A stretch of 64,000 nt of DNA from Saccharopolyspora erythraea NRRL 2338 (GTDB taxonomy: Bacteria > Actinomycetota > Actinomycetes > Mycobacteriales > Pseudonocardiaceae), in the NCBI RefSeq assembly GCF_000062885.1, contig NC_009142.1, positions 2,841,584-2,905,583 of the forward strand, in the 5' to 3' direction. The notes beneath the pieces were generated by a model, which saw nothing but the letters and a program-made list of their open reading frames with translations, did not search any database and was not told the DNA's origin. The translations under genes and the position numbers were made by a program. Positions 1 to 9,618 of the stretch are shown here, one piece after another. Position 1 is the first letter of the stretch. Every line of letters begins with the position of its first letter.

Positions 1-2809
1 TCACCTCAACGTGCGCGACGAGCGTCGCATTCGCTGCGAGCGTGACCACCGCCTCGCTGATCGACGGATGCCGGCGAAGCACGTGCTCGATTTCCGCGGC
101 TTCGACGCGATGTCCCCGCACCTTGAGCTGGTGGTCCGTTCTTCCGAGGAACACCAGGCTGCCGTCGGCGATCTGGCGGACCAGGTCCCCGGTCCGGTAA
201 ACGCGCTCGGAGAATCCCTTCGCAGCGGCGAGGTCCACGAAGCGGCGCTCGGTCTCCTCCGGCCGGTTCAGGTAGCCGTTGGCGACCCCGTCACCGGCGA
301 TGCAGAGCTCACCCGGCACGCCGGGTGGCACGAGCCGGCCGCGTTGGTTCACGACGTAGAAACGGGTGTTCTCGATCGGCTCCCCGATGCGGACAGGTCC
401 TTCTGCGGTGACCTTCCAACGCGCGGACCAGATCGTCGTCTCCGTGGGCCCGTAGACGTTCCACACCTCCGCGCAGCCCTGCACGAGCCGGTCGGCGAGG
501 TCACGACTCAACGCCTCGCCACCGCAAAGCGCCTTGAGCTGCTCGCGTCCTTGCCAACCGGAGTCGAACAGCATCCTCCAGGTGGAGGGCGTGGCCTGCA
601 TGATGGTCGCGCCGCTGGTCGTCATCAGCTCGGCCAGCCGGACCGGGTCGGCCGCCTCTTCTTCCGACGCGACGACCAGCTTCGCACCGGTGATGAGCGG
701 CAGCAGGAGTTCCAGCATCGAGATGTCGAAGGACAGGCTGGTGACCGCCAGCAACACGTCCTGCGATGTGATTCCCGGCTTGCGGGCCATCGCATGCAGA
801 AGGTTCAGCAGGTTGTCGTGCCGCACCTCGACGCCCTTGGGCTTGCCCGTCGACCCTGAGGTGTGCAGCACGTAGGCGGGATCAACGGCGGCGGGCGGTT
901 CGGACCGTCCGTCCACCGGCGGTTCCGAGTCCCGATCGACCAGCAGCGGCCGGATCTCGTCCGGCAGCCGGGTGGCGATGTCCGAGTGCGTGATCACCAG
1001 CCGCATGCCGGTGTCCTCGATGATCCAGGACATCCGCTCGGGCGGGAGGTCGGTGGCCAGCGGAACGTACACCGCGCCCGCTCGGGCCGCGGCCAGCACC
1101 GCGGTCACGATGTCGGCACTGCGGTCCAGGAAGATGCCGACTCGCTCTCCCTTGTCCTGCACCGCGCGGATTCGTCCCGCCAGTGCGGAGACGGCGTGGT
1201 CGAGCTCGGCGTAGCTTAGCTCCGAACCGCGGCAGGCCAGAGCCGTGCGCTCGGGGGTGATTCCGGCCTGCCGAGCCAGAAGTTGGTCGACCGTGGCGTT
1301 CTTGTCGTAGTCAGCCTCGGTGGAGTTGCGGGCTTCGAGGTCGCTGTGCTCCTGCGCGGAGAGCAACGACAACTCTCCGATCGCGGCATCGGGCGAGGCG
1401 AGCAGCAGCTTGGCGAGGTCCAGCCATCGCCGCCCCATCGCCTCGATGCTCGAGCGCTCGAACAGCGCGGTGTCGTAGAGGAAGCTGCCCAGCAGCCCCT
1501 CGTCCTCACCCGGGAAGAAGTGCAGCTCGAGGTCGAACTGCACCGTCCCGTCGTCGAACGGGTACAGCTCGGCGGTCGTGCCGGGAACTCGCAGCGGCTG
1601 GAACGCGTCCTGAAGTGCGAAAAACACCTGGAACAACGCGTTGCGGCTCAGGTCTCGGGTGTCGACCAGCTCGCCCACCAGCTTCTCGTACGAGTAGTCC
1701 TGGTGGTCCCACGCCTCGGCGCACACCTGCGCGACCCGGCGCAGTACGTCGCGGAAGCTCATCTCGGCGGACACTCCGCTGCGCAGCACCAGAGTGCTCA
1801 CGAAGCAGCCCGCCGTGCCTTCGAACTTCTGGTCCAGCCGGTTGGCATGCGGTGTGCCGACCACGAGATCTTCCTGCTCGGTGTAGTGGAACACCAGCAC
1901 GAGGTAGACGGCGAGCAGCGTACCGAACGTGGTGGCCGCTTCGCTCCTGCCGAACTCGGCCAGCTCGGCGGCCAGCTCCGGCGGCAGGGCGAAGTCCACT
2001 CGCCCACCTTCGTAGCCGCGTTGCGGCGGGCGCGGCCGGTCCAGCGGCAGTTCGACCGGAGTCACCGCGTTCAGCTTGTTGACCCAGTAATCCAGGTTCG
2101 AGGCGGCGCCGGGGTCGGCTGCCCGTTCCCGCTCCCATCCGACGTAGTCGGTGTAGTCCAGCGCTCCTTCCGCCGTGGTCTCGTTCCCGGACATGATCTC
2201 GGACATCTCGCGCACGATGAGCCCGGTGGTCCACCCGTCCGCGATCAGGTGGTGCAAGCTCAGGCCCCAGATGTATTCCTGGTCACCGGAACGCAGAAGC
2301 ACCGAGCGCAGCAGCGGACCCTGCGCGAGGTCGAAGGGAGCAATCAGCTCGGCCCTCAGCCGCTGGTCGACCTCATCATGCGAGGCGCCGATGATGTCGA
2401 CGCTGCGGAGTACGGGAGTCAGCCCGGGCTCGACGAACTGCACCGGAGCCCCGTTCACCTCGTGGAACGTGGTCCGTAGGGCAGGGTGCCTGCGCACAAC
2501 GGCATCAAGCGCATCGGCGAACGCGGACGTGTCCACCGGGCCCTTGATCCGGTACGCGACCGAGAACGTGTACGCCACGCCCGTGGGGTCGAGCTTGTTG
2601 AGGAACCAGATGCGGTCCTGCACGCCCGTCAACGGGCAGGCCGTACGCCCATCGAGAAAGTCCAGAATCTCGGACTTGTGCTGCTTCAGCGCATCCTGCT
2701 CGGCCGAGCTCAGCGCACCACGAGCCGCCCGGAGCCGTAGCGCCCCTCCCTCGGACGAGAACTGCACGCCTCTCCGCAGGAGCGGCATTACCAGATCAAC
2801 CGTGCTCAT
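1..2809 (-). CDS. NRPS, docking-C-A (partial, predicted glycine)
   Basis: Nonribosomal peptide synthetase whose 3' end lies beyond the left edge; about 936 residues are visible. Residues 1-55 look like a TubC-type N-terminal docking domain (GVQFSSEGG... then KQHKSEILDFL). A condensation domain follows, with HHLIADGW near residue 185. The adenylation domain starts near residue 490; it shows TSGSTGKPKG, NVYGPTETTIW, YRTGDLVR and the A8 core GRTDHQLKVRG, and is cut before A10 and any carrier domain. Binding-pocket residues read by eye are D-I-L-Q-L-G-V-I-W, one change from the published glycine code DILQLGLIW(K), so glycine is the likely substrate. The ATG overlaps the PKS3 stop by 4 nt (ATGA), so the two are translationally coupled, and the docking domain should receive the PKS3 chain as an amide acceptor. 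Family certain; substrate moderately sure. Confidence 0.93.
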   Translation of the reverse strand, partial: MSTVDLVMPLLRRGVQFSSEGGALRLRAARGALSSAEQDALKQHKSEILDFLDGRTACPLTGVQDRIWFLNKLDPTGVAYTFSVAYRIKGPVDTSAFADALDAVVRRHPALRTTFHEVNGAPVQFVEPGLTPVLRSVDIIGASHDEVDQRLRAELIAPFDLAQGPLLRSVLLRSGDQEYIWGLSLHHLIADGWTTGLIVREMSEIMSGNETTAEGALDYTDYVGWERERAADPGAASNLDYWVNKLNAVTPVELPLDRPRPPQRGYEGGRVDFALPPELAAELAEFGRSEAATTFGTLLAVYLVLVFHYTEQEDLVVGTPHANRLDQKFEGTAGCFVSTLVLRSGVSAEMSFRDVLRRVAQVCAEAWDHQDYSYEKLVGELVDTRDLSRNALFQVFFALQDAFQPLRVPGTTAELYPFDDGTVQFDLELHFFPGEDEGLLGSFLYDTALFERSSIEAMGRRWLDLAKLLLASPDAAIGELSLLSAQEHSDLEARNSTEADYDKNATVDQLLARQAGITPERTALACRGSELSYAELDHAVSALAGRIRAVQDKGERVGIFLDRSADIVTAVLAAARAGAVYVPLATDLPPERMSWIIEDTGMRLVITHSDIATRLPDEIRPLLVDRDSEPPVDGRSEPPAAVDPAYVLHTSGSTGKPKGVEVRHDNLLNLLHAMARKPGITSQDVLLAVTSLSFDISMLELLLPLITGAKLVVASEEEAADPVRLAELMTTSGATIMQATPSTWRMLFDSGWQGREQLKALCGGEALSRDLADRLVQGCAEVWNVYGPTETTIWSARWKVTAEGPVRIGEPIENTRFYVVNQRGRLVPPGVPGELCIAGDGVANGYLNRPEETERRFVDLAAAKGFSERVYRTGDLVRQIADGSLVFLGRTDHQLKVRGHRVEAAEIEHVLRRHPSISEAVVTLAANATLVAHVEV

Positions 2810-5800
2810 ATCTCGATCCGATCCATCGAGTCGACGATCACGCCGGCGTCAACCGCCGGCTGCTCAGAACCCATCAGTGCGAATGCCTCGGCCGCGAGCG
2901 CGGAGATGCCCGCTGCCCGGAGCACCAGCGAAACCGGAACCGTCACGGCGAGATCGCGTAACAGCAGGTTGCGCAGTTCCATCGCCATAAGGGAACTCAT
3001 ACCCAGCGCACTGAGCTGGACGTCGCGGGGAACCTCGTCCGGCGGGAGGTGCAGCACCTGCGCCACGCGGTCGGTCAGGTGGTCCTCGACGGCCTCGCGA
3101 CTGTCCGCCACCGGCACGGCCTCGTCGGTGGGGGCCGTTCTGGGGCCCGGGAGCTGTTCGACGCCTTCCACCATCTCGGCCTGGGTACGCCTTTCCCAGG
3201 CGGGTGCGCAGTCCAGCCAGTACCGCTCACGCTGCCAGGGGTAGGAGGGCAGCGGCACCGTCCGCCCGCCCTCGGGTTGGACGCGATCCCAGTCGACCTC
3301 TCGACCTGCTGTGAACAGCGCGGCGACGGCCTCCAGCAGATCGGCCCGATCGCCGCGGCGCTTGTGGGCCGTGGCAATAGCCGTCCCTGCCGCGCCGACC
3401 GAGTGCAGGGTTTCCTCGATTGCGGGAGCGAGGATGGGGTGCGGGCTGACCTCCAGAAACACCTGGTAGCCCTGTTCGGAAAGCCATGTGGTCGCGGGAG
3501 CGAACATCACCGGCTCACGCAGATTGCGTACCCAGTAGGAGGCGTCGAGATCCGCGCCGTCGCACACCTCGCCGGTAACGCTGGAGCAGAACGGCACCGC
3601 GCCGGCGGTCGGCTCGATATCCCGCAGAGCGGAGCGCAGCTCGGCCAGCAGCGGTTTGACCTGGCGGCTGTGCGAGGCGACATCGATGACCATCTGCCGA
3701 CCGAACACCCCTTCCTGGTCCAGGTCGGCCAGCACCTTCTCGATCGCCACGTGGTCACCGGTCAGCAGCGTGGCGGTCGGGCTGTTGCTCGCCGCGATCT
3801 CAATCTGGCCGCCCCAGCGGTCGACGAGATCACGCGCGTCCGGCAGACTCAGCTCCACCAGCGCCATCGCACCCTGCCCGCGGATACGACCGAGAAGCGC
3901 GCTGCGCAGGCAGATGATCCGTGCGGCGTCCTGGAGTGACAAGGCACCGGCGACGTGCGCGGCGGCCACTTCGCCCATGCTCTGGCCCACCACAGCATCG
4001 GGCTCGATCCCCCATGACCGCCATAGCGCGGCGAACGCCACCTCCATGGCGAACAGCGCAGGCTGCAGATGCTCGACCCGTCCGATTTCCGAGTCCGCCT
4101 GCTCCTGCTGGAGAAACTCGAGGACGGAGAACTCGGCGTACTGCTGGATGGCGGCGTCGCACTCGCCGAGCGCGCGCCGGAAGACTGGCTCGGTGGCGAC
4201 CAGCTCCCGCCCCATTCCCGACCAAGCCGCTCCGTGCCCGGAGAAGACGAACACGACGGGCGGCTTGCCCCGCACGAGCTCAGGGCCGCGCTTGGCGGCC
4301 CGTTCCAACGCATTGGCCAACTCGTCTCGCGAGTCGCCTACCACAGCCAGCCTGTACGGGTGGCGGGCACGATGGGTCGCGGTAAAGGCGACGTCGGTGA
4401 TCGCGAGGTCGCCCCCGCCGCGCAGTGTGCCCGCCAATTCGTCGGCGCCCTGTGCGAGCGCATCTGGGGTGTGCGCGGACAACGGCAGGACCACCGTGTC
4501 CCGTTCTTCGGCCGCCGGCGAGCCGGTCCGCTTTCCGGCCGAGGGATGGACGCGCTGCCAGTTCACGTCCTGCCCCTGGCAGTAGAGCGACCCGAGGGAG
4601 TCGAGCAGCGCCGACCGGCCGGGCTCGGCACGCCGCATGGTCGGCAGAACTTGGCCTTGCCGACCCGCCTCCGAAAGGCATTGCGCCACGTTGCGCATCA
4701 CGATCGGGTGCGGGTTGACGTCGATGAATCGGTCGTGCCCCGAGTCGATGAGCAACCGCACCGTTTCGGCGAACAGGACCGGTTCGCGCAGGTTGTCACA
4801 CCAGTAGCCGGCGTTCAGCTCGGTGCCGGACAGCAACCCACCCGTGACGGTGGAGTAGAAGGGCACAGCGCCGAGGTGCGGGCGCAGACCGCTGAGCGCC
4901 GAGCGCAGCTCGGGCAGCAGGGGTTCCATCTGCGGCGAATGCGAAGCGTAGTCCACCTGGATCCGCCGGACGGTGATGCCGGACTTCGTCAGCTCGGAGG
5001 CCACGTCCTCAACCGCGTCGGCAGCACCCGAGATCACCGTCGCCGTCGGACTGCTGCTGACCGCGATCGAGACCTCGCTGGAGCGCCGTGCGATCAGGCG
5101 ACGCGTCTCCTCGGCCGGCAACTCGACCACGGCCATCCCACCGCGGCCCGCCACGCTGTCGCGGACGATCCTGCTTCGCACGCAGATGATCCGTACCGCA
5201 TCGGCCAGGCTCAGGCACTGCGCGACATGCGCCGCGGCCACCTCACCCATGCTCTGACCGGCCACCGCGCCCGGCTGCACACCCCACGAACGCCAGAGGT
5301 CGGCGAGTGCGACCTGGACCGCGAAGATCGCCGGCTGCACCAGCGGGACGTCGTCCAGCCATGCCGGGTCGTTGCCGAGCAGAACGTCCATGATGGACGC
5401 GTCGAGATAGGGCCGCATCGCTCGGTCGGTCCGCTGCAGGGACGCGCGGAAGGCGGGCTCCGGCAGCAGGTCCTTGCCCATGTTGAGCCATTGGGACCCC
5501 TGACCCGCGAACAGGAACACTGGCTTGGGGCGGTCCTCGCTCACCTCGCCGGTGGCGGTGCCGGCGAGGACCCGGCCGTCCAGGTAACCATCGAGCCGAT
5601 GCACTAGCTCGGCGACCCCACTCGCGGTGACGGCGATCCGGTGCGGCCCTTCGAAGGCCGAACCCTGTGCCGCCGAGCAGAGCTCGGGAAGAGAAGCCTC
5701 AGGCCGGTCGCACGCCTCGCGCAGCTCGGCGACCGCACTGCGCAACTCGGCCGGGCTCGACGCTGCCACCGGCACCAAGCGCAGGTCATCGGTGTCCGGT

Positions 5801-7374
5801 CGCTCCAGGACCACATGGCAGTTCGTGCCGCCGAAACCGAACGCGCTCACCCCCGCCAACGCCGGTCCCTCGCGCTCCGGCCACGCCGTTCGCGAGGATG
5901 CGACGCGCAGCCGGGAGGCTTCGAAATCGATGTGCGGGTTCGGTTCCTCGAAGTGCAAGCTCGGCGGAATGGACCGGTGCCGCAACGACAGGGCCGTCTT
6001 GATGAATCCGGCGATCCCGGCAGCCGCCTCCAGGTGGCCGATGTTGGTCTTCACCGAGCCCAGGATCAGACTGCGGTCAGCCGGGCGCCCTGCGCCCAGC
6101 ACGGCACCGAGCGCGCCGGCCTCGATGGGGTCGCCGAGCATGGTGCCGGTGCCGTGCGTCTCGACGTAGTCGACCTGTGCCGGATCGACCCCGGCGTTGG
6201 CGTAGGCGTCGCGCAGTACCTGCTCCTGCGCCGCCGGGCTCGGCGCGGTAAGGCCATTGCTGAAGCCGTCGTTGTTGACCGCGCTGCCGCGCAGGACGCA
6301 GTAGACCGGGTTGCCGTCGGCCAGAGCGCGCGACAGCGGTTTGAGCACCACGACACCGCCGCCTTCGCCGCGCACGTAGCCGTTCGCGCGAGAGTCGAAT
6401 GCCTTGCACCGGCCGTCCGGGGCCATCGCTCCGAACCGCGACATGGCGACCATGCTGTCCAGCGCGACCAACAAGCTGATCCCGCCGACCAAGGCGACCG
6501 AGGATTCGCCCAGCAGGATGCTTTGGCGTGCCTGGTGCATGGCCACCAAAGCCGATGAGCACGCGGTGTTCAGGGTCATGACCGGGCCGCGCAAGCCCAG
6601 GAAGTAGGCGATCCTGGCCGGGATGATGCTCAGGTCGTGCCCGGTCGCGGTGTGCTGGGTGATGCGGTCGACGGCTCCGGCTGCGAACTGCGCGTAGTCG
6701 TGCCACATAGCTCCGAAGAACACGCCCGTCCGGCTGTCCCTGAGGCTGTGCGGTGCGATGCCCGCGTTATCAAGTGCTTCCCAAGCGAGTTCCAGGGACA
6801 GTCGCTGCTGCGGGTCCATCTCGGCCGCCTCGCGCGGCGAGATGCCAAAGAACTGCGGATCGAATCCATCGATGCGGTCGAGGAAACCACCCCAGCGGCT
6901 GCTGACCTTCCCCGGAGCCGAAGGATCCTGGTCGTAGAGCGCATCGGTGTCCCACCGCCCCTTCGGGACATCGCTGACGGCGTCCACGCCGTTGGAGAGC
7001 AACGACCAGTAAGCATCGAGACCATCGGCCTGGGGGAAGCGGCAGGACATACCGACCACGGCGACCGGGTCGTCCGTGCGGGATGCGGCAGCCGGCGAGG
7101 ACACCTGCCTGGCCGCCGGCTGCGCCCCGACGCTCACCGCCTCGGCGAGGGACCTGATCGTGGGGCTTCCCCAGATCAACGTCGCCGGAAGCTGCCTGCC
7201 CAGCTCGGCACCGAGTTCGGCGAGAAGGCGGTTCGCCCCCAGTGAGTCCAGCCCGTAACGGCTGAAGCGCTCACCCACGTCGATCGAGCGGAGCTCGGTG
7301 CCGGTCAAGGCGGCCAGGCGCGACACCAGCCACTTCTCGATCATCGCGGTGGTCCACGAATCTTCCTGCGCCAT
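2806..7374 (-). CDS. Type I PKS, ACP-KS-AT-AT-ACP (tandem AT)
   Basis: 1,522-residue polyketide synthase. Order: N-terminal ACP (YGLDSL, Ser near 43); KS about 100-530 with Cys in NTACSSA (near 271) and both His (ETHGTGT, KTNIGHLE), so condensing-competent; AT1 about 620-920 (GQSMGE near 708, YASHS near 810); AT2 about 1040-1340 (GHGAAW, GQSMGE near 1133, VASHS near 1231); C-terminal ACP (GMSSL near 1460, with Ser in place of the usual Asp before the phosphopantetheine Ser). No KR, DH, ER or TE, so the beta-keto group is kept. Both ATs have Mas-like GQSMGE and xASHS motifs, which point to methylmalonyl or another branched extender rather than malonyl. I recall tandem ATs with a leading ACP from salinosporamide/cinnabaramide-type synthases, where one AT loads the starter. 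A GAGGG ribosome site precedes the ATG. It feeds the overlapping NRPS. Confidence 0.95.
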   Translation of the reverse strand: MAQEDSWTTAMIEKWLVSRLAALTGTELRSIDVGERFSRYGLDSLGANRLLAELGAELGRQLPATLIWGSPTIRSLAEAVSVGAQPAARQVSSPAAASRTDDPVAVVGMSCRFPQADGLDAYWSLLSNGVDAVSDVPKGRWDTDALYDQDPSAPGKVSSRWGGFLDRIDGFDPQFFGISPREAAEMDPQQRLSLELAWEALDNAGIAPHSLRDSRTGVFFGAMWHDYAQFAAGAVDRITQHTATGHDLSIIPARIAYFLGLRGPVMTLNTACSSALVAMHQARQSILLGESSVALVGGISLLVALDSMVAMSRFGAMAPDGRCKAFDSRANGYVRGEGGGVVVLKPLSRALADGNPVYCVLRGSAVNNDGFSNGLTAPSPAAQEQVLRDAYANAGVDPAQVDYVETHGTGTMLGDPIEAGALGAVLGAGRPADRSLILGSVKTNIGHLEAAAGIAGFIKTALSLRHRSIPPSLHFEEPNPHIDFEASRLRVASSRTAWPEREGPALAGVSAFGFGGTNCHVVLERPDTDDLRLVPVAASSPAELRSAVAELREACDRPEASLPELCSAAQGSAFEGPHRIAVTASGVAELVHRLDGYLDGRVLAGTATGEVSEDRPKPVFLFAGQGSQWLNMGKDLLPEPAFRASLQRTDRAMRPYLDASIMDVLLGNDPAWLDDVPLVQPAIFAVQVALADLWRSWGVQPGAVAGQSMGEVAAAHVAQCLSLADAVRIICVRSRIVRDSVAGRGGMAVVELPAEETRRLIARRSSEVSIAVSSSPTATVISGAADAVEDVASELTKSGITVRRIQVDYASHSPQMEPLLPELRSALSGLRPHLGAVPFYSTVTGGLLSGTELNAGYWCDNLREPVLFAETVRLLIDSGHDRFIDVNPHPIVMRNVAQCLSEAGRQGQVLPTMRRAEPGRSALLDSLGSLYCQGQDVNWQRVHPSAGKRTGSPAAEERDTVVLPLSAHTPDALAQGADELAGTLRGGGDLAITDVAFTATHRARHPYRLAVVGDSRDELANALERAAKRGPELVRGKPPVVFVFSGHGAAWSGMGRELVATEPVFRRALGECDAAIQQYAEFSVLEFLQQEQADSEIGRVEHLQPALFAMEVAFAALWRSWGIEPDAVVGQSMGEVAAAHVAGALSLQDAARIICLRSALLGRIRGQGAMALVELSLPDARDLVDRWGGQIEIAASNSPTATLLTGDHVAIEKVLADLDQEGVFGRQMVIDVASHSRQVKPLLAELRSALRDIEPTAGAVPFCSSVTGEVCDGADLDASYWVRNLREPVMFAPATTWLSEQGYQVFLEVSPHPILAPAIEETLHSVGAAGTAIATAHKRRGDRADLLEAVAALFTAGREVDWDRVQPEGGRTVPLPSYPWQRERYWLDCAPAWERRTQAEMVEGVEQLPGPRTAPTDEAVPVADSREAVEDHLTDRVAQVLHLPPDEVPRDVQLSALGMSSLMAMELRNLLLRDLAVTVPVSLVLRAAGISALAAEAFALMGSEQPAVDAGVIVDSMDRIEI

Positions 7375-7491
7375 GGGCTATCCCTCGGAAAACACCTTCG
7401 GAAAGGTTCGCTACGACAAAAAGTGAGTGGTACTGATCGACGACTTGCGGCACTGCGCGCACAAGACCGTGCACCGGCAATCAGCACACCG

Positions 7492-7506
7492 CTCAATAAA
7501 ATTGAG
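7492..7506. promoter_or_regulatory. Inverted repeat CTCAAT-AAA-ATTGAG
   Basis: Perfect 6-bp arms around a 3-nt AT centre, about 120 bases upstream of the PKS3 start. The size and symmetry suit a dimeric regulator's operator, but no regulator gene of the cluster is in the window, so the function is inferred. Confidence 0.4.
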
Positions 7507-7728
7507 TCTGAACGTTGAACATCCCTGCAGTGAACAGTTCGTGCTCACCCGTGCAGCGAAAACGCATCAAGCTCCGACTCGCCGATACCGCTCCGCGAAC
7601 TGCCCTCGTCGCCGCATCGGCAGGCAGAGCATACGACTAGGTCAAGTGGATGTGCAAGAGCCCGCTGACTCCATTTATTCGAACCTCACGGCAGTCACAC
7701 GATTGGCGGCATGGATGTCAATGAACCG

Positions 7729-7744
7729 CTCATCATCAGATGAG
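7729..7744. promoter_or_regulatory. Inverted repeat CTCATC-ATCA-GATGAG
   Basis: Perfect 6-bp arms around 4 nt, near the middle of the divergent region. Its arms begin with the same CTCA as the repeat at 7492, so the two could be related operators. Function inferred. Confidence 0.35.
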
Positions 7745-8038
7745 TTGCGCACTATCGGAAAACAACCACCCCGAGTGATCAATGCACGTTCGAACAAGGA
7801 AGCGTGCACTTTCGGACATTGGTCGCTCGCCGGCGCATTCGCCGATTCGAAACAGTGGACTCGGGCCGTTCCGTCGCGTAGGTTCCCCGCCGTAGCGCAT
7901 GCGCTCCACGTCGAGTGATGTCCGGGAACCGCCGCATAAACGCCGCGACCGACCCGCAACATCACGTTACTCGACTATTCACCTGGCGGCAGTGCATTCG
8001 CAGCCCGCAAAGAGTTTCAATCCCGCACGGGAGGATAG

Positions 8039-9292
8039 ATGACGGCCAGTAGTACGACAGGTTGCCCGATGCACGAACGGTTCGATCCGCTGGCCACCGA
8101 CTACCTCGCCGATCCGTTCCCGATCCTCGCCGCGATTCGCGAGGAAACCCCGGTGTTCTACAGTTCGGAGCTGGACATGTGGCCAGTAACGCGGCATGAG
8201 GACATCAAGCGGATCTTCACCGATTACGAAACCTTCTCCGGTGCCATCACCCAGACACCGGTCTACCCGCTCGCCGAAGAGGCCAAGGATATCCTCGCGG
8301 CCGGTTTCCACACCACACCGACCGTGTCGAACTGCGACCCGCCCAAGCACACCCGGGTCCGGGCGCACAATGTCAAGGCGTTCTCCGCTCGGCGAATCGC
8401 CGTGCTCGAACCCACCATTCGCGCCTACGTCACGGAAATGATCGATCGCATCCTGCATCAGGATCGATTCGACATCGTGCAGGAGGTGACGTTCCCGCTC
8501 CCCGCGACCATCGTGTTCAACCTGATCGGCTTCCCCGAGTCGGACATGGAGATGCTCAAGGGGCTGGCCATCAACCGGATGGCCTTCACGTGGGGGCGGT
8601 CGACGGAAGCCGAGCAGGTCCGGATCGCCAAGAACCAGGTGGACTACTGGCAGTACTGCACGGAGTTCGTCGCCAGCCGCCTGGCGGAGCCGAAGGACGA
8701 CTTCACCAGCGACCTGATCCGCACCCACCTCGCGGACCCGGACGAGCTGTCCGTCGACGAGATCACCAACGTCGTCCACGCCCTGAGCTTCGCCGGGCAT
8801 GAGACCACGACGAACGTGTCATCGAGCATGATCCAGCGGCTGCTCACCCACCGAGAGCAGTGGGAAGAGCTCTGCGCCGACCCGGCCCTCATCCCGAAGG
8901 CGATCGAGGAGGGCCTGCGCTTCGACCCGAGCCTGTTCACGTGGCGGCGGATCACCACCAAACCGGTCTCCATCGGAGGAGTGGAAGTACCGGCCGGTGC
9001 CAAACTCCTGCTCCTTGTCGGCTCGGCAAACCACGACCCGGCCAAGTTCCCCGACCCGGAGGCGTTCAACATCCACCGTTCCGGCGCGCAGGCTCACCTG
9101 ACGTTCGGCAGGGGCATTCACTCCTGCTTCGGAGCGCCGCTGGCTCGACTGGAAATGCAGATCATGCTGGAGGAGCTGACGGCACGGATGCCCGGCCTGC
9201 GCCTTGTGGAGGACCAGGACGTGCAGTACCACGTCAACGCCTGCTTCCGCGGCCCTGTGGAACTCTGGCTCGACAACAGCGCCCACCGCTGA
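8039..9292 (+). CDS. Cytochrome P450 (diverges from PKS3)
   Basis: Complete 417-residue soluble bacterial P450. It has the I-helix AGHETTT (oxygen activation), the EGLR ExxR motif, and the haem loop FGRGIHSCFG with the Cys ligand, followed by APLAR. The ATG is fixed by GGGAGGA a few bases upstream. Transcribed away from PKS3 across a shared promoter region, it is most simply a tailoring oxygenase for the cluster product. The site of oxidation cannot be predicted. Electron partners (ferredoxin, reductase) are not in the window. Family certain, role inferred. Confidence 0.95.
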   Translation: MTASSTTGCPMHERFDPLATDYLADPFPILAAIREETPVFYSSELDMWPVTRHEDIKRIFTDYETFSGAITQTPVYPLAEEAKDILAAGFHTTPTVSNCDPPKHTRVRAHNVKAFSARRIAVLEPTIRAYVTEMIDRILHQDRFDIVQEVTFPLPATIVFNLIGFPESDMEMLKGLAINRMAFTWGRSTEAEQVRIAKNQVDYWQYCTEFVASRLAEPKDDFTSDLIRTHLADPDELSVDEITNVVHALSFAGHETTTNVSSSMIQRLLTHREQWEELCADPALIPKAIEEGLRFDPSLFTWRRITTKPVSIGGVEVPAGAKLLLLVGSANHDPAKFPDPEAFNIHRSGAQAHLTFGRGIHSCFGAPLARLEMQIMLEELTARMPGLRLVEDQDVQYHVNACFRGPVELWLDNSAHR

Positions 9293-9618
9293 AGCTGCGC
9301 ACGACACGGGAGAGCCGCACCCGAGGCACCGCGCGCCCACGGGTGCGGTTCAACTGCGTCCGCACGGGGCAGGCCGCGTCGAAACGCACCTCGATCGACG
9401 CGTGGTTCCGTGCCTGGCACCACGCGTTCTGCGATCGCATCGGGACCATCGTCGAGTGATGGCCGAGGGCACCTATGGCTGGGTCATGCCGGCCACCACC
9501 GACCTCAACGGCACCTTCGACGAGTTGATCAACCCCATGGACCTGGTTTTGGCAACGCCAGTGCGCGCGATGTGGGGAGCTGTTGCTTCAACTTGCCGAC
9601 CATGCGGGGCTGCGCTTA
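9293..9618. other. Gap with an unrecognised ORF tail
   Basis: Between the P450 and the IS element. A plus-strand reading frame ends at 9459 and its TGA overlaps an ATG at 9462 (TGATG), whose frame runs on into the IS end. The peptide near the stop reads FRAWHHAFCDRIG, and the next frame begins MAEGTYGWVMP. Neither is recognised. They could be remnants of two coupled genes cut by the IS, or chance frames. Confidence 0.3.

Larger units (their letters stand above)
7375..8038. promoter_or_regulatory. Divergent intergenic region, PKS3 / P450
   Basis: This 664-base gap between divergent PKS3-NRPS and the P450 is visibly more AT-rich than its surroundings and contains no convincing ORF. It must hold both promoters. 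Two inverted repeats stand out and are listed separately. The P450 ribosome site (GGGAGGA, about 8030-8036) is strong. No -35/-10 pair could be assigned with confidence. Confidence 0.7.

Noticed and set aside
7427-7965. Small ORFs in the PKS3/P450 gap
   Set aside because: No ribosome sites, no domains, and codon use unlike the flanking genes; the gap is better read as regulatory.
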